NCBI RefSeq assembly: GCF_003259525.1 | Contig: NZ_QLLO01000001.1 | Location: 248,001 to 312,000 of the forward strand | Direction of reading: 5' to 3' | Length of the DNA stretch: 64,000 bases | From: Olleya aquimaris | GTDB lineage: Bacteria > Bacteroidota > Bacteroidia > Flavobacteriales > Flavobacteriaceae | Part shown: in pieces, positions 51,191-58,443 of the stretch | How positions within the stretch are numbered: the first letter of the stretch is position 1 | Layout of the letters: every line of letters begins with the position of its first letter | The notes under the pieces: generated by a model | Told to the model about the DNA's origin: nothing | The model's database searches: none | What the model saw: only the letters and a program-made list of their open reading frames with translations | Translations under genes and position numbers: made by a program

Positions 51191-53290
51191 TTATTTTAAA
51201 AATTGAAAGGCTATTAAAGCAGTAATATACGCAATTGCTGTCATAATTACTAATTGTAGGATTGGCCATTTCCAACTATTGGTTTCTTTTTTTACAATAG
51301 CTAATGTACTCATACATTGCATTGCAAAAGCATAAAACAGGAGTAGACTTATCCCTGAAGCAAAGTTAAATAATGGTCCACCTAAAATAGGGTTTACTTC
51401 TCCAGCCATACGGTTTTTTATGGTGTCTTCATCGTCGTTACCTACACTATAAATTGTTGCAAGTGTCCCAACAAAAACCTCACGTGCAGCAAAACTACTT
51501 ACTATAGCAATACCAATTTTCCAGTCATAACCTAAAGGTCTTATTACTGGCTCTATAGCGTGACCTGCAATACCTATAAAAGAATGCTCTAGTTTATGCG
51601 ATGCTATTTTTTGGTTTAGCTCTTCTTGATCTAGGTTTTGTGAAGCAAATTCTGTTTTGACAATATTTTCAGCATTATTAAATTGTTCTCCTGGACCATA
51701 GGATGCTAAAAACCAAAGAATGATTGATATAGCTAAAATTATTTTTCCCGCACCAAATACAAAGGATTTTGTTTTTTCTAAAACAGTTAACGCTACATTT
51801 TTAAATAATGGAAGCTTATAGTTTGGCATTTCAACTACAAAGAAGGTTTTGCTTTTAATTTTTAATATCTTATTTAAAATGTAAGCAGAGACAACAGCTG
51901 TTCCAAAACCTAGAAGATACAGTAACATTAATGTTAGTGCTTGGTAACTTAAACCTAAAAAACGACCCTCTGGAATTACTAAAGCAATAATTATTAAATA
52001 CACAGGTAATCTAGCCGAACAAGTTGTAAATGGTGTGACTAAAATAGTAATTAACCGTTCTTTCCAGCTTTCAATATTTCGGGTTGCCATAATAGCTGGA
52101 ATGGCACATGCGGTACCAGAAATTAATGGCACAATACTTTTACCACTAAGTCCAAATCGACGCATAATACGATCCATTAAAAACACCACTCGACTCATAT
52201 ATCCACTTTCTTCTAAAATGGCGATAAACAAGAATAGAAAGGCAATTTGTGGTATAAAAATGACAATTCCACCTAGACCAGAGATAATACCTTCTGCTAA
52301 TAAATTGGTAAATGCTCCAGCAGGCAAAGTGTTTTTTACCCAATCGCTTAAATTGGCAAAAACACCATCAATAAAATCCATGGGTACAGTTGACCAATCA
52401 TAAATAGCCTGGAAAATAGTCAATAATATCAAAAAGAATATAAGGTAACCCCAAACTTTATGAGTCAATATGCGGTCAAATTTGGTACGTAAGTCTTTTG
52501 CTTGAGATACGTCAATAGTTTGCCCTTTTTTAAGCGTATTATTGATAAATTGGTAGCGTTTTATAGTTTCTTTTTGCTGTAATCGCTTTAAATCGCTTTT
52601 AGATTTTGTTTTAAAGCTGGCTATAGCTTCAATCTCGTTTCTGTCTGTTTTACCAAAATTAACATCTTGAGTTATCACTAACCAAAGTTTATAAAGCAAC
52701 TGATTTGGAAAAGCTTTTCTTAGCTTATCAAAATAATCCTTATCAATTTCTGATGCATTTAAGCAAGGTGCTGTAGAAATATCTTTGTAATTAGAAATTA
52801 AGTGCTTTAGGTTATCTATACCTTCTTTTTTTCTGGTACTTACTACAGCTATTTTGGTTTTTAATTCTTGTTCTAAAAAATCAATATCTAATGAAATCCC
52901 TTTATATTTCATTCTATCAGCCATATTGATAACCAGAATAGCAGGGATTTCTAAGTCTTTTATTTGTGTAAATAAAAGTAAGTTTCGTTTTAAATTTTCA
53001 ACATCACTAACAACCACTGCAACATCTGGAAAATCTTTATCATTTTTATTAAGTAGTAATTCGATTACAACGTTTTCATCTAACGAAGACGCATTAAGAC
53101 TGTAGGTGCCAGGTAAGTCAATGATATGGGCTTTAACTCCTCTAGGTAATTTACAAATCCCTTCTTTTTTTTCGACCGTAATTCCAGGATAATTACCTAC
53201 TTTTTGGTTTAAACCAGTAAGTGCATTAAAAACAGACGTTTTTCCTGTGTTTGGGTTACCTATTAAGGCTATGTTTATTTGCTTGCTCAT
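51191..53290 (-). CDS. feoB: Ferrous iron transporter FeoB
   Basis: A 699-residue inner-membrane Fe2+ importer. The N-terminal G domain has GNPNTGKTS (10-18), the switch VGNYPGITVEKKEG, DLPGTYSL and NMAD. The membrane domain contains two Gate motifs (GYMSRVVFLMDRIMRRFGLSGKS ... GTACAIPAIMATR and the later GPLFNFASGISLLLFY). The start overlaps feoA by four bases. Fully typical in length and order. Confidence 0.97.
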   Translation of the reverse strand: MSKQINIALIGNPNTGKTSVFNALTGLNQKVGNYPGITVEKKEGICKLPRGVKAHIIDLPGTYSLNASSLDENVVIELLLNKNDKDFPDVAVVVSDVENLKRNLLLFTQIKDLEIPAILVINMADRMKYKGISLDIDFLEQELKTKIAVVSTRKKEGIDNLKHLISNYKDISTAPCLNASEIDKDYFDKLRKAFPNQLLYKLWLVITQDVNFGKTDRNEIEAIASFKTKSKSDLKRLQQKETIKRYQFINNTLKKGQTIDVSQAKDLRTKFDRILTHKVWGYLIFFLILLTIFQAIYDWSTVPMDFIDGVFANLSDWVKNTLPAGAFTNLLAEGIISGLGGIVIFIPQIAFLFLFIAILEESGYMSRVVFLMDRIMRRFGLSGKSIVPLISGTACAIPAIMATRNIESWKERLITILVTPFTTCSARLPVYLIIIALVIPEGRFLGLSYQALTLMLLYLLGFGTAVVSAYILNKILKIKSKTFFVVEMPNYKLPLFKNVALTVLEKTKSFVFGAGKIILAISIILWFLASYGPGEQFNNAENIVKTEFASQNLDQEELNQKIASHKLEHSFIGIAGHAIEPVIRPLGYDWKIGIAIVSSFAAREVFVGTLATIYSVGNDDEDTIKNRMAGEVNPILGGPLFNFASGISLLLFYAFAMQCMSTLAIVKKETNSWKWPILQLVIMTAIAYITALIAFQFLK

Positions 53291-53520
53291 ATAATTTCTT
53301 TTTCAATAATTATATGAATAGCGGTTTCTTTTCTAATAGCTAAGTGACTTCCGTTAATGTTAAGATACATTGGGTCCGCAAATGGTGCAACTTGTACCAG
53401 CTCGACACTATTACCAGGTAAACAACCCATTTCAAGTAGTTTTAGTGGAATTTCTTCTGAAGAAACGTCAATTATTATTGCGCGTTCTCCTCGTTTTAAA
53501 GTGTTAAGTGTTTGGCTCAA
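53287..53520 (-). CDS. feoA: FeoA family protein
   Basis: A 77-residue SH3-like cytoplasmic partner of FeoB (LLEMGCLPGNSVELVQVAPFADPMYLNINGSHLAIRKETA). The start is TTG at 53520: an in-frame stop lies three codons upstream and no ATG is available, and the sequence from SQTLNTLKRGERA fits the family. It overlaps feoB by four bases. A sequence resembling the mntR operator core covers the start codon. Confidence 0.93.
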   Translation of the reverse strand: MSQTLNTLKRGERAIIIDVSSEEIPLKLLEMGCLPGNSVELVQVAPFADPMYLNINGSHLAIRKETAIHIIIEKEII

Positions 53521-53529
53521 GCTTATTTA
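53519..53529 (-). promoter_or_regulatory. Operator-like core at the feoA start
   Basis: On the minus strand this reads TAAATAAGCTT, 10 of 11 bases identical to TAAGTAAGCTT-type core of the mntR palindrome. It covers the last leader bases and the first bases of the TTG start codon, downstream of the predicted transcription start. Confidence 0.4.
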
Positions 53530-53546
53530 GATTGATTTTAAAGAAG

Positions 53547-53554
53547 CAAAAATA
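53547..53554 (-). promoter_or_regulatory. Putative -7 box of the feo operon
   Basis: On the minus strand TATTTTTG, an exact TAnnTTTG match, 26 bases upstream of the feoA start. The -33 element is not clear. Confidence 0.5.
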
Positions 53555-53592
53555 GGGCAAAAATTCAGCTTAAAAAAATTGAGAGTAAAAAA

Positions 53593-54267
53593 CTAGTTTT
53601 GGTATTCCTTTTTTAACTTTTCTATATCTTTTAATAGTTTGTTTATCTCTTCTGTATTAGTACCATCATAAAACCCTCTTATTTGTCTTTTTTTATCTAT
53701 TAGCATAAAGTTTTCGGTATGCACCATTCCGTAGTCGTCTGGTAAACCATCGTCTTTAACTGCTAGATAACTTTTTCTAGCTAAACGATAAATTTGACCT
53801 TTGTCTCCAGTTACTAAATTCCATTTATCATCAATAACTCCCTTTTTTAGGGCGTATTTTTTTAATTGTGCTACACTGTCTATTTCTGGAGTTACTGTGT
53901 GTGATAACAACATCACTTCGTTATCATTTTTTATTTTATTTTGAATAGTAACCATGTTGTCTGTCATAACTGGACAAATGGTTTGACACGTGGTAAAAAA
54001 GAAATCTGCGACGTATATTTTATTCTTATAATCGTCTTGCGTTATGGTTTTTCCGTTTTGATTAGTTAGACTAAAATCTGCTATTTTATGATATTTTTTT
54101 ACATGCTGAATGGTACTATCTACCAAAGTGGTATCTACTCTATTGGGTTGGTAAATAGGTAAAGGTTTTTCAACATTTAAAATGTTATAAAAAATGAAAA
54201 TTATAATTAGAGAAATGATGCTAAATACAATAGCAAACCATTTATAATCTTTAAAAAAAGAAAGCAT
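53593..54267 (-). CDS. SCO1/SenC-type copper chaperone for cytochrome oxidase
   Basis: A 224-residue protein with an N-terminal membrane anchor (about 10-28) and a thioredoxin fold. The copper-binding CxxxC is in FFFTTCQTICPVMTDNM, and the distal His is in DYGMVHTENFMLIDKKRQIRGFYDG. SCO proteins deliver copper to the Cu-A site of cytochrome c oxidase. It lies between the feo operon and the divergent rseP gene and is likely monocistronic. Confidence 0.93.
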   Translation of the reverse strand: MLSFFKDYKWFAIVFSIISLIIIFIFYNILNVEKPLPIYQPNRVDTTLVDSTIQHVKKYHKIADFSLTNQNGKTITQDDYKNKIYVADFFFTTCQTICPVMTDNMVTIQNKIKNDNEVMLLSHTVTPEIDSVAQLKKYALKKGVIDDKWNLVTGDKGQIYRLARKSYLAVKDDGLPDDYGMVHTENFMLIDKKRQIRGFYDGTNTEEINKLLKDIEKLKKEYQN

Positions 54268-54395
54268 TTTAGGGTATATTATTTAGATTACAAAAATACA
54301 ATGAAAACTTTAGCTAGTCTTATGATATAACTCATAAAATTTGTTAATTCTTGAAAGCATTACAGCTATTGCTTTTTAAACTAAGTCTAAATACT

Positions 54396-54403
54396 TACTT
54401 TTG
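54396..54403 (+). promoter_or_regulatory. Putative -7 box of rseP
   Basis: TACTTTTG matches TAnnTTTG exactly, 29 bases before the rseP ATG. A TTG at 54369-54371 lies 24 bases upstream, slightly further than the usual spacing. Confidence 0.5.
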
Positions 54404-54432
54404 GCGATTATTAAAAAGAATAGAAATACTAC

Positions 54433-55773
54433 ATGGAGTTTGTTATAAAAATTGGACAGTTTTTACTAAGTCTGTCGTTATTAATAGTTTTACACGAGTT
54501 GGGACATTTTATTCCAGCAAAAGCGTTTAAAACACGAGTTGAAAAATTCTATTTATTTTTTGATGTAAAATTTTCATTATTTAAAAAGAAAATAGGCGAA
54601 ACCGTTTACGGTATTGGTTGGTTACCCTTAGGAGGTTATGTAAAAATCTCTGGAATGATAGATGAGTCCATGGACAAAGAACAAATGGCACAACCACCAC
54701 AACCTTGGGAGTTTAGATCTAAGCCAGCTTGGCAACGTTTAATAATTATGTTAGGTGGTGTTTTTGTAAATTTTGTTTTGGCTTTAGTCATTTACATTTT
54801 AGCTGCTTTTGCCTATGGAGATACAGATATTACAGTATCTAGCTTAAAGGATGGGTTTTTAATTGACAATCCGTTATTACAAGATATAGGGTTTAAAACA
54901 GGTGATCAAATTTTAAAAGTTGATGACACTAAAATTGTTAACGAATCTGATATTAGACAACATATTATTGGTGCCAATAGTGTTACTATTGAAAGAAATG
55001 GAGAAGTTAAAACCATAGAATTACCAGTAGACTTTTTAGGACAATTATCTTCAAGTAAAGAGAGAAGTTTATTTGGACTACGTCAACCATTTGTGGTTAA
55101 AAAAGTAGCTGACACATCATTAAATAAAAGTGTAGAGTTAAAACAAGGTGATGTTTTTAACACTATTAATGGTTTATCTGCTACATATTACGATCAAATC
55201 ACACCTATTTTGGATAGCTTAAAAGGACAAACAGTTACTGCTACCTTTATTAGAGGTAACCAAACTATTGAAAGAAGTTTAAATATCGACAATAACGGAA
55301 AATTAGGAATCTATTCTGAAACCCGATTAAGTGAATTTGAAAAACTTGGTTTTTTAGATATCGTTACTAAAGAGTATGGTTTTATTGAAAGTTTTGGTGT
55401 TGGAGCAAACAAATTTACAGGAACTATAAGCTCTTATTTTGGACAACTTAAAGCAATCTTTAACCCAAGTACAGGAGCTTACAAAGGTGTAGGTGGTTTT
55501 AAAGCTATTTACGATATATTTCCAAGTAATTGGAGTTGGGAGCGTTTTTGGAGTTTAACAGCCTTTTTATCTATCATGTTAGGAGTGCTTAACTTATTAC
55601 CAATACCAGCTTTAGATGGTGGACACGTAATGTTTTTGTTGTATGAAATGATATCTGGACGTAAGCCAAGCGAGAACTTTTTAGAAAAGGCACAGATAGT
55701 TGGTTTCTTTTTATTGATAGCTTTAGTGTTGTTTGCCAACGGAAACGATATTTTTAAAGCAATTTTTAATTAA
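54433..55773 (+). CDS. rseP: Site-2 zinc protease RseP
   Basis: A 446-residue intramembrane metalloprotease that cuts anti-sigma factors and leftover signal peptides. Zinc motif HELGH (21-25) in the first helix, followed by a PDZ-like region (GFKTGDQILKVDDTKI and KQGDVFNTINGLSATY, two PDZ copies), and the C-terminal NLLPIPALDGGH motif with the third ligand Asp. The membrane helices are in the expected places. Next gene is tRNA-Asn. Confidence 0.95.
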   Translation: MEFVIKIGQFLLSLSLLIVLHELGHFIPAKAFKTRVEKFYLFFDVKFSLFKKKIGETVYGIGWLPLGGYVKISGMIDESMDKEQMAQPPQPWEFRSKPAWQRLIIMLGGVFVNFVLALVIYILAAFAYGDTDITVSSLKDGFLIDNPLLQDIGFKTGDQILKVDDTKIVNESDIRQHIIGANSVTIERNGEVKTIELPVDFLGQLSSSKERSLFGLRQPFVVKKVADTSLNKSVELKQGDVFNTINGLSATYYDQITPILDSLKGQTVTATFIRGNQTIERSLNIDNNGKLGIYSETRLSEFEKLGFLDIVTKEYGFIESFGVGANKFTGTISSYFGQLKAIFNPSTGAYKGVGGFKAIYDIFPSNWSWERFWSLTAFLSIMLGVLNLLPIPALDGGHVMFLLYEMISGRKPSENFLEKAQIVGFFLLIALVLFANGNDIFKAIFN

Positions 55774-55788
55774 AAAAATTAATTATTG

Positions 55789-55820
55789 TTTTGTAGAAAA
55801 TAAAAAACAATTTATATTTG
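55789..55820 (+). promoter_or_regulatory. Consensus promoter of tRNA-Asn
   Basis: TTTTG (55789-55793), exactly 19 bases, then TATATTTG (55813-55820), a full match to the Bacteroidota consensus TTTG-N19-TAnnTTTG. It lies 22 bases before the tRNA and is the clearest promoter in the window. Confidence 0.85.
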
Positions 55821-55842
55821 CGCTCGCAACAGCGAAAAACAC

Positions 55843-55916
55843 TCCTCCTTAGCTCAGTTGGTTAGAGCATCTGACTGTTAATCAGAGGGTCCTTAGTTCG
55901 AGCCTAAGAGGAGGAG
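55843..55916 (+). tRNA. tRNA-Asn (GTT)
   Basis: All parts of the cloverleaf can be read: acceptor TCCTCCT / AGGAGGA with G discriminator, D arm GCTC ... GAGC, anticodon stem TCTGA/TCAGA with loop CTGTTAA (anticodon GTT), and T arm CTTAG-TTCGAGC-CTAAG. The 3' CCA is not encoded (gCAA follows). Its promoter is at 55789 and its terminator at 55926. Its last 17 bases and the terminator are duplicated 112 bases downstream. Confidence 0.98.
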
Positions 55917-55962
55917 CAAGTTATAAATCCGATACATTATGTGTGTCGGATTTTTTTTGTTT
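55900..55962 (+). repeat. Direct repeat copy 1: tRNA-Asn 3' end plus terminator
   Basis: The segment from g55900 through the terminator T-run and gttt is repeated at 56012-56073, with the only difference being eight T's here and seven there. Copy 1 includes the 3' half of the T arm and acceptor of the real tRNA. Confidence 0.95.
55926..55958 (+). terminator. Terminator of tRNA-Asn
   Basis: An 11-bp stem (aatccgataca / tgtgtcggatt, one G-T pair) with a five-base loop and eight T's in all. Its duplicate lies at 56038-56069. Confidence 0.92.
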
Positions 55963-55990
55963 AATACATCCAATAATTAGGCGAGAAGTT

Positions 55991-56013
55991 TATCCTGAGC
56001 GTAGTCGAAGGGA
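55991..56013. repeat. Short repeat of the gagcgtagtcgaag family between the tRNA duplications
   Basis: tatcctgagcgtagtcgaaggga is the best preserved copy of a motif also seen at 21573-21627 and 35512-35534. It directly abuts the second direct repeat. Confidence 0.65.
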
Positions 56014-56073
56014 GCCTAAGAGGAGGAGCAAGTTATAAATCCGATACATTATGTGTGTCGGATTTTTTTGTTT
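56012..56073 (+). repeat. Direct repeat copy 2: tRNA 3' fragment plus second terminator
   Basis: Repeats 55900-55962 with one T fewer. It contains the last 17 bases of the tRNA-Asn sequence and a complete copy of its terminator (56038-56069), but no 5' half of a tRNA, so it is not a second tRNA gene. The stretch 56074-56140 holds nothing recognisable. Confidence 0.95.
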
Positions 56074-56144
56074 GATGTACTTATACTGTAATGTCTTAAA
56101 ACACATATTATTTGTAGTCTAGATTGTTTAAACAAATAAGCCAT

Positions 56145-56181
56145 TAAAAAAGCCCCTAGCAATAACTAAAGGCTTTTTTTA
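56145..56181. terminator. Probable terminator of the threonine dehydrogenase gene
   Basis: agcccctag / ctaaaggct stem with a two-base internal mismatch and a six-base loop, flanked by A's on the left and seven T's on the right. It works in either direction and lies 16 bases past the minus-strand stop. Confidence 0.65.
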
Positions 56182-56196
56182 TTATAAAAGGGTGGT

Positions 56197-57141
56197 TTAT
56201 TTATTACTTAAATTTTTAAGCATATCCTTTGTAATTTGATCTAAATCAAATTGGTGTTTCCAATCCCAATCTTGTCTAGCTACAGAGTCATCAATACTAC
56301 TAGGCCAAGAATTAGCAATGTGCTGTCTAAAATCTGGATTATAGGTAATTTCAAATTCAGGAATTTGTTTTTTGATTGATTCAGCAACTTCCTTAGGTGT
56401 AAAGCTAATTCCGGATAAATTATAAGACGATCTAATCTTTATTTTATCTGCATCAGCAGACATTAATTTTACAGTCGCATCAATTGCGTCTTCCATGTAC
56501 ATCATTGGAAGTGCAGTATGTTCACTTAAAAAGCACTCGTAGTTTTTATGTTTTAACGCTTCATGATAGATCTCAACTGCATAATCTGTAGTTCCGCCTC
56601 CTGGTTTGGTTTTCCAACTAATAATACCAGGATAACGTAGACTTCTAACATCTACATCATATTTTTCGTGGTAATATTGGCACCAACGCTCACCAACCTG
56701 TTTAGTAATTCCATAAACTGTGGTTGGTTCCATTGTGGTGTGTTGTGGTGTGTTTTCTTTAGGCGTGGTAGGTCCAAAAACAGCAATACTTGATGGCCAA
56801 AAGACTTTTTTTATAGCTTTAGCTTTTGCTAAATTTAAAACATGAAATAACGACTCCATGTTTAAATCCCATGCTTTCATCGGAAACTTTTCTCCAGTAG
56901 CACTTAATATAGCAGCCATTAAATAAATAGTATCTATATTATGTTTTTCGCAACATATTTTAATGGACGCATAATCCATTGCATCAATTATCTCAAAAGT
57001 ACCAGAATTTACTAATTCTAAATTATTATAATTTAAGTCACTAGCTATAACGTTAGATGCTCCATGGATAGATCTTAACTTATAAGTTAATTCAGACCCA
57101 ATTTGCCCTGCAGCACCTATGATTAGTATTTTTTCGCTCAT
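56197..57141 (-). CDS. L-threonine 3-dehydrogenase, SDR (GalE-like) type
   Basis: A 314-residue NAD-dependent short-chain dehydrogenase. GAAGQIGSEL near the N-terminus is the nucleotide-binding glycine motif; the catalytic Tyr-x3-Lys lies in TTVYGITKQVGE. WPSSIAVFGPTTPKENTPQ, LRYPGIISWKTKPGGGTTDYAVEIYHEAL and the C-terminal RQHIANSWPSSIDDSVARQDWDW block are characteristic of GalE-like threonine dehydrogenases first described in Flavobacterium and Cupriavidus. It oxidises L-threonine to 2-amino-3-ketobutyrate. It is monocistronic. Confidence 0.88.
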   Translation of the reverse strand: MSEKILIIGAAGQIGSELTYKLRSIHGASNVIASDLNYNNLELVNSGTFEIIDAMDYASIKICCEKHNIDTIYLMAAILSATGEKFPMKAWDLNMESLFHVLNLAKAKAIKKVFWPSSIAVFGPTTPKENTPQHTTMEPTTVYGITKQVGERWCQYYHEKYDVDVRSLRYPGIISWKTKPGGGTTDYAVEIYHEALKHKNYECFLSEHTALPMMYMEDAIDATVKLMSADADKIKIRSSYNLSGISFTPKEVAESIKKQIPEFEITYNPDFRQHIANSWPSSIDDSVARQDWDWKHQFDLDQITKDMLKNLSNK

Positions 57142-57269
57142 TTTTTTGAATTATGCATAAAATAGTCATTCAAAAGTAATAACATTTTAAAGATTTATTA
57201 ATAATATTTTTATAAAAATGATAGTAAAAACAATTTTATGATTTAATAAAATTTAACTCTTTATTCTAA

Positions 57270-57277
57270 TATATTTG
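57270..57277 (+). promoter_or_regulatory. Putative -7 box for the lipoprotein genes
   Basis: TATATTTG matches TAnnTTTG exactly, 24 bases before the ATG at 57302. No TTG is seen at the -33 position. Confidence 0.55.
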
Positions 57278-57301
57278 TGAATCAAAGATTTAGAATACAT
57301 T

Positions 57302-57823
57302 ATGAAGTTTTTTAACTATTTAGTAATTATTGCATTATTATTTACTGCTTGTAAAAAAGAACAAGAGCAAATTCAACCAGAAGAAAATATCAGTGTTACA
57401 GACTCATTAAAATTAACTAAAAAAGATATTTCAAAAATTAATTACAAGGATATTGGTCTGGATGCAAAATCAAACCCTATAATTTCTAATTGGCAAGCTT
57501 ATTTAAACATTGTAAATGGTATAGAAAAAATTAAAACTCCAGATTTTACTTTTTTTAATGCAGATGTAGATTTATTTAATTCTTCTGTAAAAGATTTCGA
57601 GCAAACCATTCCTGAAGCAATAAACACAGACCCTGTAAAAGCTAGAGTATTAGTTTTAAAAACGATGTTGTATAAATTTCAGGAGCTAGAATCTTTACAA
57701 ACAAGTACAAAAAAAGAAAAGCTATTAGCCATTCAAGAGGTGTTTGTTGCACTTTCTAATTTAAACCTTCAAATCAATAAAAAAATAGAAAAGGATAGCC
57801 AAACCATTATTAAACCCTATTAA
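57302..57823 (+). CDS. Small lipoprotein of unknown function
   Basis: A 173-residue protein with a lipobox (LLFTACKKE, Cys17), so anchored to a membrane. The mature part begins acidic (EQEQIQPEENISV) and is mostly helical. No known motif or family is recognised. It is followed after one base by a second lipoprotein gene, so the two are cotranscribed and may act together. Confidence 0.75.
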   Translation: MKFFNYLVIIALLFTACKKEQEQIQPEENISVTDSLKLTKKDISKINYKDIGLDAKSNPIISNWQAYLNIVNGIEKIKTPDFTFFNADVDLFNSSVKDFEQTIPEAINTDPVKARVLVLKTMLYKFQELESLQTSTKKEKLLAIQEVFVALSNLNLQINKKIEKDSQTIIKPY

Positions 57824-57824
57824 A

Positions 57825-58340
57825 ATGAAATACCTAAAAGCCTATGTTATTTGTGTTCTAGTTCTTGTTTCTTGCGACAAAAAAGAAGAACAGTTAGACA
57901 TCACAAGCATTAAAAACAACATTAATAACAGTCTAGACCATTGGCATCAAGCTGCAGCAAATGCTAATTTTGAAGCGTATTTTAACTTAATGACCAAAGA
58001 TGGTGTTTTTTTAGGCACAGATGCTACCGAAAATTGGCAGTTAGAAGACTTTAAATCCTTTTCAAAGCCATATTTTGACAAAGGTAAAGCTTGGAGTTTT
58101 ACTGCTTTAGAACGTAATATTTATCTGTATGACAACCAGAAAATAGCTTGGTTTGATGAGTTGTTGGATACTCAAATGGAAATATGTAGAGGTTCTGGAG
58201 TAATAGAAAAAGTGGACAATAAATGGAAAGTAAAACACTATGTATTATCCATTGCAATACCTAACGATAATGTTACGGAGGTTGTAAGTTTAAAGAAAAA
58301 AACCGACAGTATTTTAAAGTTAAAAATGCTAAAGCGTTAA
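57825..58340 (+). CDS. Lipoprotein with SnoaL/NTF2-like domain
   Basis: A 171-residue protein with a lipobox (LVLVSCDKK, Cys17). The mature domain (NSLDHWHQAAANANFEAYFNLMTKDGVFLGTDATENWQLEDFKSFSKPYF ... RGSGVIEKVDNKWKVKHYVLSIAIPND) has the cone-shaped alpha+beta pattern of the SnoaL_3/NTF2-like superfamily, which binds small ligands or acts as an unspecialised enzyme. No substrate can be given. It forms an operon with the lipoprotein at 57302. Confidence 0.82.
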   Translation: MKYLKAYVICVLVLVSCDKKEEQLDITSIKNNINNSLDHWHQAAANANFEAYFNLMTKDGVFLGTDATENWQLEDFKSFSKPYFDKGKAWSFTALERNIYLYDNQKIAWFDELLDTQMEICRGSGVIEKVDNKWKVKHYVLSIAIPNDNVTEVVSLKKKTDSILKLKMLKR

Positions 58341-58390
58341 AAAACAGTTGCCTCCATAATGTATTTGGTCGATGTTTTTGTTAATTCGTC

Positions 58391-58419
58391 TTGTTTTTTG
58401 ATAAAAAAACCTATTTTTG
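58391..58419 (+). promoter_or_regulatory. Promoter of the T9SS BNR-repeat protein
   Basis: TTG (58391-58393), 18 bases, then TATTTTTG (58412-58419), an exact TAnnTTTG box 24 bases before the ATG at 58444. An upstream ATG at 58417 would lie within this box, which argues against it as start. Confidence 0.7.
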
Positions 58420-58443
58420 ATTTTTCGAAAAAAAAGCTATAAA

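Noticed and set aside
56012-56029. Second tRNA-Asn
   Set aside because: Only the last 17 bases of the tRNA are repeated; no D arm or anticodon lies upstream, so it is a duplicated fragment.
58417-58443. Upstream ATG extending the T9SS BNR protein by nine residues
   Set aside because: It lies within the -7 box TATTTTTG, so it would be upstream of the transcript start, and it puts charged residues ahead of a normal signal peptide.
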